Origin: Agroathelia rolfsii
Lineage: Eukaryota; Basidiomycota; Agaricomycetes; Amylocorticiales; Amylocorticiaceae
Direction of reading: 5' to 3'
Assembly: GCA_018343915.1 (NCBI GenBank)
Contig: JABRWF010000006.1
Location: 3,596,001 to 3,660,000 of the forward strand
Length of the DNA: 64,000 nt
Shown: piece after piece, positions 1 to 12,421 of the stretch
Numbering within the stretch: the first letter of the stretch is position 1
How the letters are laid out: the number at the start of each line of letters is the position of its first letter
The notes under the pieces: generated by a model
What the model was told of the DNA's origin: nothing
Database searches by the model: none
What the model saw: only the letters and a program-made list of their open reading frames with translations
Program-made: the position numbers and the translations under genes

Positions 1-213
1 AAGGACCTTTTTACGTCCAAAGAGTCGCAATTCGCACAAGTCCATGGTAATGCGGGTGGTTTCTTTTTCCATGGTGCTAAAAAGTGGGATGTTATCCGAC
101 CCATTTGAACTAGGCTCTGAAAGGCTGAAATAATTACAGTGAGTATGATATATTCCAATTAGGATTTGAGTCCCAAGATGGCGTCGTTTTTGCCATTCTT
201 TGACCGTCCGCAT
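1..213 (-). CDS. Partial ORF running off the left edge, unknown product
   Basis: A minus-strand reading frame stays open from an ATG at 211-213 to the window edge, about 71 codons. A likely branch point and pyrimidine-rich acceptor (TACTCAC followed by TTTCAG) precede position 132, so the true exon may begin there. The part beyond it (...SDNIPLFSTMEKETTR..., then MDLCELRLFGRKK) is charged and looks coding. I do not recognise the family. It would be divergent from SMC2, sharing the upstream region. The rest of the gene lies outside the window. Confidence 0.3.
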   Translation of the reverse strand, partial: MRTVKEWQKRRHLGTQILIGIYHTHCNYFSLSEPSSNGSDNIPLFSTMEKETTRITMDLCELRLFGRKKVL

Positions 214-868
214 AAATAATCAGGTAAAGTCTCCGAGGATTAAGAATCGAGCGTCCAAATCGTCTATAGAACGAAATATCTACAATTTGTAGCCAGGAAT
301 ATGCATGTGGAGATACATTAACAGGATATCTTTTCAGTAGTTGCTTTGCCGCCGCCTAAAACACAGATACTGAGCATGAATATGTTCACCTGAAATGTGC
401 AAGAAGGTTTGAGAGTGCGCAAACTCGGTCATTTACGATCCCAGTACTAGAGCACAGAATACAGCACGGGAATGGGTGTCGCTTGAAAGAATAAATAACA
501 AATTGCTGAAGAATGGTAGTGGTAGATAGAGCTACAATTTGCACAGCAATTCCAACACTTTTGCTCGTGATCCCCATCGTGATGGGATATGATTGGGTGA
601 TCTTGTGTCTACATAAGATTGGTCTTTTAAAACTGAAGGTTAGTTATAAGAGTGAGTTAACTTTTGAGCTATTTCTAGTAGATACAATATGTTAAGTTGG
701 TAATATGCCGCTTCGACAAAAGCCATGGCCATGGCCAAGGCCTATCACAATCACGGTAGTGACGATCCTGAGCCACATGTGCTACCGATCACGTGATTAA
801 GGGAGCGCGTCGCGTCTGTCCCGGCGCGCTTTGCACACAGACAAACATTTCTGTAATCGACTAGCACT
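214..868. promoter_or_regulatory. Intergenic region upstream of SMC2
   Basis: No convincing gene is seen; short reading frames on both strands lack family motifs. Close to the SMC2 start are a CCATGG-rich stretch (about 722-735) and a perfect palindrome ATCACGTGAT (788-797) containing a CACGTG E-box-like core. The latter is a plausible bHLH-factor site by analogy with other fungi; that role is inference. Confidence 0.3.
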
Positions 869-3800
869 ATGCGTATAGAGGAGCTTGTCCTTGAAGGTAA
901 TTGATAGCTACTGAAACTTACAATGTATCTGACTTACTTCTAGGATTCAAGAGTTATCCCGTCCGCACGCAGATTACAGGTTGGGATCCCTCGTTCAACG
1001 CCATAACTGGTCTCAATGGCTCGGGTAAATCCAATATTCTGGATGCGATCTGCTTTGTGCTGGGCATGACGAACGTATCACAGGTGCGTGGCTGCACTAA
1101 TCCCGATGAACTTAAACTTATTCCTCTCTCTAGATGCGTGCTTCCAGTCAGCAGGATCTCATCTATAAGCGAGGCCAGGCAGGCGTCACAAAAGCCAGCG
1201 TCACCATTGTCTTCGACAACTCTGATAGAGAGAAGAGCCCTCTGGGTTTGGAGGATTTTAGGCAAATCACCGTCACCAGACAAGTCGCCCTGCCGAACAT
1301 ATCAAAATATCTCCTTAATGGCCACAAGGCGACTCAGCAGCAGATCCAGAACCTCTTTCAAAGCGTCCAGCTCAACATCAACAACCCGAATTTCTTGATT
1401 ATGCAGGGAAAGATTACAAAGGTCTGAATTACTATTTGAGGCGCTTTCGACGTTTTACTAAATGGAGTAAACCAGGTCCTCAACATGCGTCCTCCTGAAA
1501 TCCTCTCACTTGTCGAAGAAGCTGCCGGCACTCGCATGTTCGAGGACCGAAAGTCCAAGGCTATCAAGACCATGGCCAAGAAGGACAAAAAGGTCGCGGA
1601 GATTCAGGCCCTACTCGACGAAGAAATCACACCCAAACTCGATAACCTCCGCAAAGAGAAGGCCAAGTACCAAGAGCACCTAAGGAATCTCAAGGAACTC
1701 GAACGTACGGAGCGTGTATTGAATGCCTGGTGGTGGGACAAATCGCGCAAAGACATTGTGCACGCCGATGGAAACATCAAGAGACTTGATAAATCGGCCA
1801 ACGAACTGGCGATTCGCAAAGAAAATGTCGCGGGGCAGATTGGGAACGCTGAGGAAGAGGTGGAGGAGGTGCAAAGGAAGCGGGATGCAGAGCTGAAAAA
1901 AGGCGGGAAGATAAAGAAACTGGAAGAAGCCGTAGCCGAGCACGACAAGTTAGTCACAAAGCTGGCTACTCAGTTGGATATCAAACAGAGTTCGATAGCG
2001 GATGAGGAAAATACGGTAAACGAGCTAAAAGCGGCCCTCGCTGATCAGGAAAACTCTCTGGTGCAAAAGGACGAGGAAATCAAGAAGCTCACGAATGCCT
2101 TCGTTGGTGTCGAATCTGCCTACAACCAAGCTGAAGCTGACATCCATACTGCCGAAGAACTCTTGCAATCGCTTCTGACAGGCCTTTCCAGTAACAAAGG
2201 GAGCTCTGGTGGTGGATATATGGGCCAGCTTGCCGACGCCAAGGCCCGCTTGGCCCAAGCCGAAACCGAGGCGGAACAGGCTCGTACGAAACTTTCGATG
2301 AGTGGTGAGGAGCTGAAAGGTCTCGAGAAGCAATGGGGTGCTTTCAAGAAGGAGGCAAATGACGGCCAGCGTAAGGTGGATGAGATGCGTAAACAAGTCC
2401 AGGCATCCGAGGCCAAGCTTAGCAGCCTTGGCTGGTCTGAGGCAAAGGAGAGCGAACTTGAACAAGCCTTACGGGGTGCCCGTGATAGGCTTCGCCAAAC
2501 TACTCAGGTGAGCTCTAGCTAAATTTTATTCGACCTAAAAACCCATCTAAACGCGTACAGAGAAGAGATGCGGTGAAGCAACGATTGTCTAATTTGTCCT
2601 TTGACTACACTTCACCCTATCCCAACTTTGATCGCTCCAAGGTCAAGGGTTTAGTCGCTTCCCTGGTCGCACTCAAACCTGAGAGCCGTGACATGTCTAC
2701 TGCTCTCGAAATTACCGCCGGTGGTCGATTGTACAATGTGGTGGTACAAGACGAACAAGTTGGCAAGGATCTCCTCCAGAAAGGAGGCCTCAGGAAGCGT
2801 GTCACCATTATTCCTCTGAATAAAATCAACTCCAACACCATGCATGCCCAGGTAGGGAGCGACAATAACTCAATTTTTGATGCTTTACTTACAAGTACAA
2901 ATAGAAAGTTCAACACGCCCAACAACTCGCGCCAGGCAAAGTCAATTTGGCCCTCTCCCTCATCACATACGCATCGGACGTCAAAGCCGCTATGGCCTTC
3001 GTCTTTGGTAACACTATTATCGCTTCGGACCCCGAAACAGCTAAAAAGGTGACATTTGGGGCTGGCGTCCGCACTGTCACTCGCGATGGCGATGTGTATG
3101 ACCCTTCGGGAACGCTCTCCGGTGGCGCTGCGCCATCCTCGAGCGGTGAGCTCTTACGCGTACAAGAGCTTATTGCAGCAGAGAATGAGGTTGCTGAGGC
3201 GCAGGAGGCACTTGATTCCATCACTCGCCAGGAGGAGCAGGCGCGCGGTGTTCGATCCCAGTGGCAGACAAAGAGCCGGGAGGTTGAGATTGCTAGGCAT
3301 CAGCTGAAATTGCTCGAGGAGCAGGTCAATGGTAGTAACGCGTCTCGAGTGAGTTCATCCTGAATTGGGGTCAATAAAGAATGACTTGGTTAACCTACGC
3401 TCAATGCTTTAGCTTGCCTCGCAAATCGAAAAACTGAAATCCGACATTGGCGAGCTCAAGACTCTGGAAGAGAACGCTGTGGAGAGGCAGAAGGCAGCCA
3501 AGGTGGAGTGTAAGAAGCTGGAGAAAGACATGGAGGAATTCAAGAATAACAAGGACGGCAAGATTGACGAGCTCAAGGTATTTCGTTATACCGCTCACTG
3601 TGTTGTATCACTCTACTGACAATCTACCACAGGCCAGTATATCGAAGAAACGCTCCGCCATACAAAAGCAAGCCGTTGCGGTAAAGATGCAGGGCAAGGA
3701 GTTGCAGACAGCGAAACTTGAGCGAGGTCAGTGCCGACATAGACGATTTGGAACCTTCGGTAGCTAATATTCTCCTATTTCATTAGAACAAATTGAGAAG

Positions 3801-5143
3801 GACATTGAACAAGCAAGCGGGAATATTCAAAAGGCGCAGAAAGGAGTCGAAAAACTGCAAAAGGACCATGCTCGAACTGAAGAGGAGCTCAAGAAAGAAG
3901 AGGTCCGTAAATAAAGCAAGTCAAGCAAATAAACATCTGACACACTCGCTCTATCCCAGGACTCGCTCAACAAAATCAAAGTGAAGCTTGCCGAAGAACG
4001 CGCTATCCTCACTCAGTTTGACAAGGAACTCGAAGACCTCCATGAGCACATCCGCAAGGAGAAGAAACGGATGACGGATATTGATCTAGAGCTCAAAACC
4101 CTCGAACACGAACTTTCGGGGGTCAAGAAAGAACGAAGTACGGCTGAGAAGAGGATCGAAGAGCTCGAACAAATGTATGACTGGATCAAGCAGGACTGTC
4201 ATGAATTTGGCAAGCAGGGGACAATTTACGATTTTTCCAAGACAAATCCAGTGGAGCTGCAAACCAAGTTTAATGGTTTGAAGGAGTCGGGTAAGAAGAA
4301 AAAGATCAACCACAAGGCCGTCAGCATGCTTGAAAGGTTAGTGTTTTTTGTCTTGAGTGGGTGTCTGAGTGGATGGCTCATCTGAGTGCAGTGTCGAGAA
4401 GAGGGAAACAGCGTTGAACAAAATGTTGCAGACAGTTCTGAAGGATAAGCAGAAGATAGAAGATACGATCGAAGAACTCGATCGCTACAAACGAGATGCC
4501 CTAAAGACCACATGGGAAAAGGTCAACGGGTGAGTTGTCTTGCTATTAGCACAGAATCTACATCCTTGGTTTCTGAACATATACATCCTACAGCGACTTC
4601 GGTGGTATCTTCGCCGAACTCCTTCCCGGAAACTTTGCGAAGCTGCAGCCTCCGGAAGGTCAGGATCTCATGGATGGATTAGAGGTCAAGGTACAGCTCG
4701 GCTCCGTCTGGAAGCAAAGTCTCACCGAGCTCAGTGGTGGTCAACGGCAAGTTTTTCATCCTGTTAAGGCAATATCCAAAAAGTCTAGTCTAACACGTGG
4801 ATTCTTGTAAAGATCTCTCATAGCCCTATCCCTCATCATGGCTCTCCTGCAATTCAAACCAGCACCGATGTACATTCTCGACGAGATCGACGCCGCCCTT
4901 GATCTATCACATACACAGCACATCGGTCAACTGTTCCGCACGCGTTTCAAGGGGTCGCAGTTTATTGTCGTGTCCCTGAAGGAGGGGTTGTTTACGAACG
5001 CCAATGTCCTTTTCCGTGCCCGGTTCCGCGATGGTACAAGTATCGTGGAGCGTACGGCTCAGCGTAGCACCAATCCACTGTACAACAACAGCTCGGAGGA
5101 GTCTGGTGCTGCGAGACGGGCGCCGAGGAGAGTTGCTGCATAA
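869..5143 (+). CDS. SMC2: SMC2, condensin core ATPase subunit
   Basis: Structural maintenance of chromosomes protein 2, which pairs with SMC4 in condensin to compact chromosomes in the nucleus. Thirteen exons can be read: 869-896, 944-1083, 1134-1421, 1476-2507, 2561-2851, 2905-3348, 3413-3577, 3633-3726, 3787-3902, 3960-4336, 4392-4529, 4594-4746, 4813-5143. They sum to 3,597 nt, giving 1,198 aa, the normal length for the family. The start is fixed by the canonical N-terminus [15 protein letters not shown]. Walker A GLNGSGKS is at about residues 32-39, a first coiled coil about 170-500, the hinge about 510-680, a second coiled coil to about 1030, the signature [14 protein letters not shown] at about 1084-1097, and Walker [10 protein letters not shown] at about 1111-1119. 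All key ATPase residues are present. The intron splitting the signature-motif arginine (4747-4812) uses a GC donor. Expected constitutive and single copy; nothing looks broken. Confidence 0.97.
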
Positions 5144-5419
5144 ACGTTCTCTCTTGTTAATAGAATTTTTCTTATTCCATCTTGATGAGTTTTTGTATTT
5201 ATCTACCCTTTTTGCATTTAGTTTACTTTGTGTATTTGGTCTGTATGTATTATTATGCTAGGAGCTTGATCAGCTAGAGAGGGTCTCGTGCGAAACATTG
5301 TTGCACACCTTCCTAAGTAATTTTCGTACAAAGTACAATAATTGTTGAATGCTAGACGTTAAACAATGAAGTTGAATGAGCACACATATACAGAACGATG
5401 CTGTATTGTATATATACAA
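5144..5419. other. SMC2 3' flank
   Basis: AT-rich sequence after the SMC2 stop, containing T-rich stretches and TATGTA-type elements suitable for fungal 3' end formation. No gene is seen. Confidence 0.4.
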
Positions 5420-6020
5420 CTAGCATTACTCGTGCTCCGCACGCAATAAAAAATAAAAACCAAATTCTATCGGGTCAAATTACCTTGAATCCAAATCATT
5501 GTGTCAAAATTTCATATAGCACTGGCAAACAGCCTAACATGATTAAAACGCTTGATTGGCTGTGTGTGAGGGTAGAGAAATACCTAGCATGCATCAGGTA
5601 AAATCTACCTCTATACACACCAAATAAATAACAAAATTCAAGTTTTCAAAATGAGAAAAGGAAACAGAGTATGGTCCCAAGATACAGATTGAAAAACAAC
5701 ACTTGCAAAGTGTAATGGACCAAGACCCTTCGGAGTGAGGCTGGCCAGTTTGGTGATGTAACGCCTGTCACGTCGTTTTCAATATTTCTTATTTCTTCAA
5801 TTTCTTGGTATTAGCTTACGACAGGTTTCCATTCCACAAGGAATATGTTTACATTCTTACAGTTGATTTTATTACATTTGCATGCTCGTGATTTTTTATC
5901 TTAGGATAGGTATAAATACGGACCATGTATGTAGTCGAGTAGGACAGGCAATCGACACTTTGTACCAGTTCTCTCTCTCTTGTGATTTGTCTCTAGTGAC
6001 GTCCCTGGTCGGACGTGACA
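5420..6020 (-). mobile_element. Helitron-like non-autonomous repeat, copy 1
   Basis: About 600 bp nearly identical, in inverted orientation, to 31190-31780. Read on the minus strand, the 3' end carries a short hairpin (CGTGC-GGA-GCACG), about ten bases later CTAG, and then a T. A hairpin followed by CTRR and insertion before T is the hallmark of Helitron 3' termini. The copies share a conserved open frame over about 165 bp, but its codons are not enriched for silent change and it matches no protein I know, so I treat it as part of the repeat. The other end is less clear: homology begins near a CCAGGGACGTCAC motif at about 6000-6015. No Rep/helicase gene is present. Confidence 0.6.
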
Positions 6021-6452
6021 ACTAGGTACCACACAAAGTAATGACAATGCAATGCGCGCCAGTTTTTGCTCACTTCCATATTGTTTTTATTCAAATAAAA
6101 TTTTTGATAATGCAGAATTAATGTGTTTAAGACTTCCATTTAAATGATATAGCTTGCGAATGTTTAACAGGAGGTGTAAGAGGTGGGTATAAGTGTATAA
6201 TGAAAAACTGTCGAAATAAAACTTTGTAATGATAATAATTTTTGATGCAAATCCCCCCCTCCCCTCTTAAATTACATGTGAAGGAAATCGTAAAAAAAAA
6301 TATCTCGAGGAAAGAACGATGTATTGACATTGCAAAAGTTTCGTAAGTTAGTCAATTCAGCTACCGCTTTCGAAAATATACATGTAGCCTGGAAGTGAGT
6401 GAAAACTAGTGCCTACTATATACGTGGTAAAGCAATGGCAATAAATAGAAGC
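6021..6452. other. Intergenic, no gene seen
   Basis: AT-rich sequence between the Helitron-like repeat and the 3' end of the oxidase gene. It contains a C-rich/T-rich run near 6250-6270. No supported coding region. Confidence 0.4.
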
Positions 6453-8792
6453 TCACTTTGGCTGCTGGTTTATATGTCGAGCAGTAACCAGATATTTGAG
6501 AAGTAAATCATGCTCTACATTCATAGCGTCATCAACGGAAATAGAATAGTATCCTGGAGTTCCATGTTGCTCTTTATATTCGGGGGTGAGTGGTGGGAGC
6601 TGCTGGTACCATTCCCCATCCATGCCCCATTTTTTGAAGAATTTTTTCAACGTTTCTTTAGAAGACCCAAGACTATGAAGAAGCATGTATACGGCCCGCC
6701 ATGCACTACCCAGTGCTCCCTCAACCCATGCATGCCTGACGCTGAGAGCTTCGCCCGCAAAAAAGATCCGGTCCGTCAGCTCACCCGAGCCCGATCCAGA
6801 CCCCGTGAGGCTTGTATAAAGGCTCTTGAATTTCCCAGGACCAAAGTGCGCAAATGCACCTTGCGAAATTGTAAACAATCAGTATAGCCTGAGTGAGAGT
6901 CTCAATAATGAATTGGGAGGACATACCCATACTGTAAATGTCCGTTGTCCAGTCATAAGCGAAAGAGCTAATCAGGTCGCGACGAAGATCTCCCAGGTTG
7001 ATACTATGGATCCGAGCAAGCTCTCGTAAGGTGAGCTCGATAAGACCGTCATCATCATCTTCGGCTATCAAGCCGGCGAGGCGCTGTGCATCGTCAGCCC
7101 AGCAATAGCTTGCGATCAGTGTAGTGGTCATCCTGAGACATTGTCCAACATGGTCGGATGAAGGGTAGACGACAGTGTATAGTGGACTGTCGGTATAGGT
7201 CTGACCGCCAACGATGCCCAAGTTGAGTGGGAAACCGGCTTTATCTCTTAGGTGACCGCCGTTTGTCCACCAGGCATTACGGAACCACAGGCCAATCTTG
7301 GTTGCTGGTGCGTAGGTGAGCTGACGAAGAGCGGTTGACTGGACTTCTGTCAAGCCGGCACTGGTCAAATCAATGGTTCGAAGAACAGGGAGTGGGATGG
7401 TGGATATAACATGCGTGAAAGAATGGGGATCTTCTTCGCACTTGATCGTCACCTCGACTTTCTCTTTGCCATTCTCATCAGTCACCCGTCGGATACCGGT
7501 AACACGCTTTTTAAAGCTGAAGTCGTTCCTGTGGTTTCTTTTCGTCCGAAGATAGCCTTCAATGCTCTCCGCAAGTCGTTCCGCGCCGCCACTAAAATTG
7601 CCATTGTTTACTTCAGCTACAGAGATAGAACAAGTCTAAAAGAGACGTACTCGATGCGGTACGACTTGACATCCGCCGAATTATCAACTGCAATGATATT
7701 GCCTTCATCATCCAGTGATGGTCTCCAGCCAAAGGCAATCCTCCCAAGAATAAAATCGGTGAGAGACTGATCGTACGAGCCCGTTGAACTTCCACGTGTT
7801 TCATACCAGTTGATGACATCGGTGGGAAGAGGCCCGTGTGGAATGTCCGGATATTCATCAAGTACTTCCTTGCTTGGCTTGTAGGTAGTGCTGAGGAAGG
7901 CTCGGACGGAGAGATGGTCATGTTTCATCAAGTGGTCCCACCCCCGACCCCATTGTTTTCCGTTATGCAGATCTTTGAAGAGACGTGTAGCGAATCCTTT
8001 GACCACATCGTTCATAATGGCTTCGCGAGCCCGAATATAGGCCCAACGTTGTGGTTCGGGCGTATCATGAATTATGGATGAGAGGTTTAGACGGGTATCT
8101 TCAGTCTCTGGTGTGACAGCACTTCGCCTCACGTTTCTGTTGTTGAAGAAGAGCAGTGAGTTTCCCTTGAGATCATCGAAATAATACGGGCGTATTAGTC
8201 TGTCAATACCAAGATCGTGGTTCCTGACGAGATCCCAAAAGCGCCCCATAGCCTCTATGTCCGGAAAACGCATGGCTCCAACATCGAAGTATTTCTCCGA
8301 GCCGAGAACTTCAACCGAAAACGGTGCTAAATCTCGTCCCTCACGGTAGTGAAACGTGTGTGTGTATAAACGCCCACCCACACGATCGCGTCCTTCGATG
8401 ATTTTGAAGGGTATATCCATAGAATCCAACATAAGCGCGGTATATAAGCCTCCAGGACCTGGTAAGAAACCCAAACGTAGGTATGTAGACAAAAGAAATG
8501 AGAAATAAATAAATAAATTACCAGCGCCCAAAATCCCCACAGTAGGGGAGCCTTGGTGGCGTGAGGGATGAGAGCCCCGGGGCCCAACAAGAGAGCCGCT
8601 GAGAGTAGCACCAGTAACGGGAATTTTGCTAGAAGTACCACTCGATTGGGGAGGCCTAGGGATGGGAAACGGATAGTTTTCCGGAACATTATGCTTTGTG
8701 AATTGATCCACCACATTTCTACCAAAAAAGCTATAAATGTCGTTGCCGTATATTCTGACAGTATCAGGTACGGGAGGAGAGCTGGAAGACAT
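6453..8792 (-). CDS. L-amino acid oxidase / flavin amine oxidase 1
   Basis: FAD-dependent oxidase that deaminates L-amino acids to keto acids, ammonia and hydrogen peroxide. Proposed exons on the minus strand are 8792-8522, 8458-7689, 7635-6927 and 6859-6453, summing to 719 codons (718 aa). The FAD-binding GxGxxG (GILGAGPGGLY) lies at about residues 86-96, followed by the second-strand acidic residue and GGRLYTH. The substrate-domain STIPLPVLR motif and the C-terminal FAD motif FFAGEALSVRHAWVEGAL are present. Intron positions match the two paralogues at 51.8-57.3 kb. The second intron is the weak point: a donor after codon 347 (7688) and acceptor at 7636 restore the frame, while the visually attractive GTACGT donor 40 nt later does not. 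No obvious signal peptide is seen. Rhizoctonia solani is known to make such oxidases, consistent with this assignment. Confidence 0.85.
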
Positions 8793-10200
8793 TGGTAATG
8801 TTTACTTTGGAGTGAAGGATAAGTCGATGAGCGCTGTGCGCTCAGGCCGAGTGACTGCTGATACCGCTGGACATTAAATACTTCACCCCATCCCCTGTCT
8901 AGTCTGAATAAGGACCAAGTTGGTCCATGGGATCATGGAAGATGTTTGCTAGTGATAGGCTCTGAGCCCTTGTGTGCCCTTTCGGAGTCTTTCTCCAAGC
9001 CCCGGACAAGATGGCCGAACAGCCTGTTATACTCGCGACTCGCAAAAGTCTCCGTGAGTCATATAGTAGCCACACTAAGTTACTCATGTCTTCGGCCACA
9101 ATAGTTCCCTCAGAATTTCACGCCAAAAGGTGGATTAAAGCACCTTGCCGGTTTTTTTTACATAGCTAAACGCCTGCTAAGTAGTCCTGGCATTTTTTCA
9201 GATGTTAAAAAGATATTGATGTGTCGAAGAAGGTGGTGGCTGAGTGTGGCTACCACGTGATTCACGGAAACTTTTGCGACCCCTTGTCTTTGGCCCTGGC
9301 TCATGTGCTGGCTAGGCTAAGATGGAGCGGCGGTGCAGATGGGGTGAAAGCGCTACGCGCTTTCGGAGCCCGGCTGGGTAGCGCCTGTGGAGAGATCGAG
9401 GCAAGCAGCGATGGGCGGGTGGGACCGCCTCGCTACCTCATCTCCCGCGGCTTGCTACCAGGCCGTGCTATATATGAAACAGGAGATAGATTACTACTGT
9501 ACTAATGATTTGCGAATGTGAGGCGCATGTTTGTCTTGAGCATTACATGTGGCATGCTTGAAAGACAAGCATGGAAAAGGGGGTGGCGGGCGGGTGAAAA
9601 CAAGAAAGCGAGCGCGGTCAGTGCTGGCAGCTGCAGAGAGAGAAGGTGCAGCCGCCAGCACCGGCACGCGCGGGCCAAAGACACCGCTTTGCGCCGACGT
9701 CGTGCCTCCTTGGCGCAAAGCATCCATCTTTCAACAGAAAGACTTGGATACCAGTGTGTAGTTACTGGCACCATGTCCGAGTCTATACCAATGGAGGGTC
9801 CAAATAAAGCATGACCTTGACGCAAGTGCTATGAAGCGTTCAATGATCCACCCATCGGAGAACACAAGGGATGATAGCATTGATAGCCTCGGACACTGGC
9901 ACGCATACTACGCCGTGAACGCTGTTACCACTGGCAAAGGCAAAGGCATCTTGAACCTTCTATGTACGCTTTTAATCCAGCTCAATAGGAATGCTCACCT
10001 GTTGGATACATCCTAGGCGTTCTCCAAAAAATATTGACTCTGGAGTCAGAGCCAAGGCATATCTTGGACATACCGTTCCGCTGGCAAATGATCCAATTTG
10101 TGGCCATTCACGGAAATATTCATTCAGTGCATCTCCGATGATGTCTCTGAATTAAGATATCAGACTCACAAACCATATAGCCTCAAATTAAAATCTGAAT
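8793..10200. other. Intergenic with GC-rich island
   Basis: About 1.4 kb without a supported gene. Between about 9230 and 9790 the sequence becomes markedly GC-rich and contains a palindrome GAAAGCGC-TA-CGCGCTTTC around 9346-9365. Open frames exist there (for example 9221-9505) because of the GC content but show no domain or splice-supported extension. A related palindrome occurs in the GC-rich insert at 36785-37115, which suggests a dispersed element. Confidence 0.35.
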
Positions 10201-10202
10201 TA

Positions 10203-10928
10203 CAGTCACTGCACAAAAAAAATGTCCGATTGAGGTGGTTTCACGGCTACATCTCCTTCCTCACAACACTTTCAACCCAAACAAAGTATACCATGTCATA
10301 TTAGACCCCTGATAACCCCATGTACATACCCAAAATATTTTCTTACATCAAATAAACAATGTGTGAGCAAGTACACAAACATCCCCATCAAGACCTATCT
10401 CTATGATTATCTACTCTGGGAGAAAATGAGTTACATCCTCAAAAACTAGATGAAATGCAGATTATTTTCCAATTTTTTCTTGTATAAAAAGACTATGTGA
10501 CTGTTGAGGAATTGAGCTATCAAAAGTGAGGTGGTTAGAGATTTTGTTAACTTTACGGAAGTATATTGTGCTTTTAGCACGGAGTTAGACAGTTTTGCCC
10601 CGGTTCACCTGGTTTATATCTCAACAACTACATAGTCTTTTCATACAAAAAAAAAAATTGGAAAATAATCTGCATTTCATCTAGTTTTTGAGGATGTAAC
10701 TAATTTCTCCCTCAGAGTAGATAATCACAGAGACAGGTCTTGATGGGGGTGTTTGTGTACTCACTTACACATTGTTTATTTGATATAAGAAAATATTTTG
10801 GGTATGTACATGGGGTTATCAGGGGTCTACTATGACATGGTATACTTTGTTTGGGTTGAAAGTGTTGTGAGGAAGGAGATGTAGCCGTGAAACCACCTCA
10901 ATCGGACATTTTTTTTGTGCAGTGACTG
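10203..10928. mobile_element. Foldback MITE, Tc1/mariner-like ends, copy 1
   Basis: A 726-bp element whose left arm (about 10203-10500) is the near-perfect reverse complement of its right arm (about 10630-10928). Only about 125 bp in the middle is not paired. The ends read CAGTCACTGCAC and GTGCAGTGACTG, flanked by TA on both sides (10201-10202 and 10929-10930). A TA target duplication and CAGT ends are typical of Tc1/mariner-class elements. No transposase is encoded. A transcript through it would form a hairpin of roughly 300 bp. A second copy lies at 57839-58452. Confidence 0.85.
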
Positions 10929-10930
10929 TA

Positions 10931-12421
10931 TCAAGCATCAAGCTCAAGATTCAAAGAAGGAGAAGAAAATTATATTGGTGAGCTTCTGAGACGGGTTGAC
11001 ACCATAATGCCAATGACATGCAGCGTATAACAGATTATGACTGAATGAGGCTGAATTGGGCTGAATTTTTGCTGAATGGCTCCTTAGCGATTTTCCGATG
11101 CTAGAGTACACCGGCAAGCTTTGCATAAGCTATTGTAGTACTACAGTCTGTCGGTGGGTTTGGTACTAGCTGCTGAACTCAAGCACAGGGTGTAGATGAT
11201 CATCTATCCGAATCGTTGATTATCGATTACCACGATCACCATCGATTCGAGTCATTGATTATCGATTATTACGATGATCAATCAAAGATGGACATCCACT
11301 GCCTCTGAATCGCTTGCATAACTTATCAGCGCTCTCAAGTGGCACGGTTTCTTGCATGACTTGTCAGAGGCGCCTATCATTTATTGTGCAGTATTCAGAC
11401 CAGTATCCTTTTTCAAGATCGATGCCCTCGGGCCTCATGAGAATATCAAATCGACTCGACAATATGTATTCAAGCTAGCCGCCATTATTGGGGTAAAACT
11501 TCACCTACTACTAGTAGTACAAGTCTTTATCAGAGCCTTCTTAACTCCGACCACACTTTCGGCCCTCAATATTATGGATTCTGTTGAAGAAGTTTCACTC
11601 CCATGAAATAAACTCTGTTGGCAGATAACCCGTTCTGTCTGTGTTGTGCACAGCCCAAGATGTGTTACCAGTGCTATGTGACTCTCCCGGGCCAGAGTCC
11701 TGGCCAATACGCCTATGTGGGGTCGGAAGCGCTTCATCTCTACACATCTAGAAATCTAATTTTACTTGCGTGCACTTTCGAATCATCCAAATCATCCTAG
11801 CTCATGACTTCAGAGGTAACTACATCTCCGCTGTTTCGCTCTATAACAATCAAACCCCACATTGTCGGAGTTTTTAGCAGCTTCCTCACAACATGCAAGA
11901 ATACTATTGAATAGTATTCAGTCCATATCGATTGATGACAATATATCAACTGATACACCAGTTTTGAGCTGATGTGTCGGCGGCGAGTCGGATGTGGGCA
12001 AGCCATCGGCACTGCTACAGTCATCATGATACATAACTCTGTCCCTGGATGACCTGTTCACCGCATGGGGCGAATAAGGGGAGTATATTTCTTGGAGCTT
12101 TTACATCTGAAATAGAATTTATGACGTATTTTACAACACCTTTCTCGAACCCGTGGCATTAGCACATTCTATCTCAATGATAGTACAGATCTTGCACTGT
12201 TCACTTCATGTATTGATGTAGCCACAAACCCTCGGCCAGAAGCCCTATAGCATCGGACCGTCAAGATCCTTTGCCCTTGATCTCAGGTCTGAAAAATTAA
12301 GCACACTTTGTTCGGCTTCATGGTAGTGAATGTAGTATGTGGTTAAAATTGGATTATTTCTACATATATACACCCCGCGTATTTGCGTACCAACCGCCTG
12401 TCTTTTGTAACTTTTGTGCAA
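10931..12421. other. Intergenic with a short imperfect tandem repeat
   Basis: No gene is supported. At about 11195-11285 a unit containing TTGATTATCGATTA followed by ACGATCA-like sequence occurs twice, with nearby partly palindromic GATCATC/GATGATC motifs. A weak TATA-like stretch (about 12363-12370) lies roughly 55 bp upstream of the next start codon. Confidence 0.35.

Noticed and set aside
5398..5601. Open frame of 67 codons, also present in inverted orientation at 31599-31817
   Set aside because: Conservation is explained by the shared Helitron-like repeat. DNA identity is uniform and there is no known domain.
5990..6020. TGTCACGTCCGACCAGGG read on the minus strand, similar to an LTR 5' end
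   Set aside because: The other end of the repeat is hairpin-CTAG-T rather than CA, there is no target duplication and no retroelement gene, so a solo LTR is less likely.
9221..9825. Open frames of 65-110 codons on both strands
   Set aside because: They fall in a GC-rich island where stops are rare by composition. No domain, splice support or conservation was seen.
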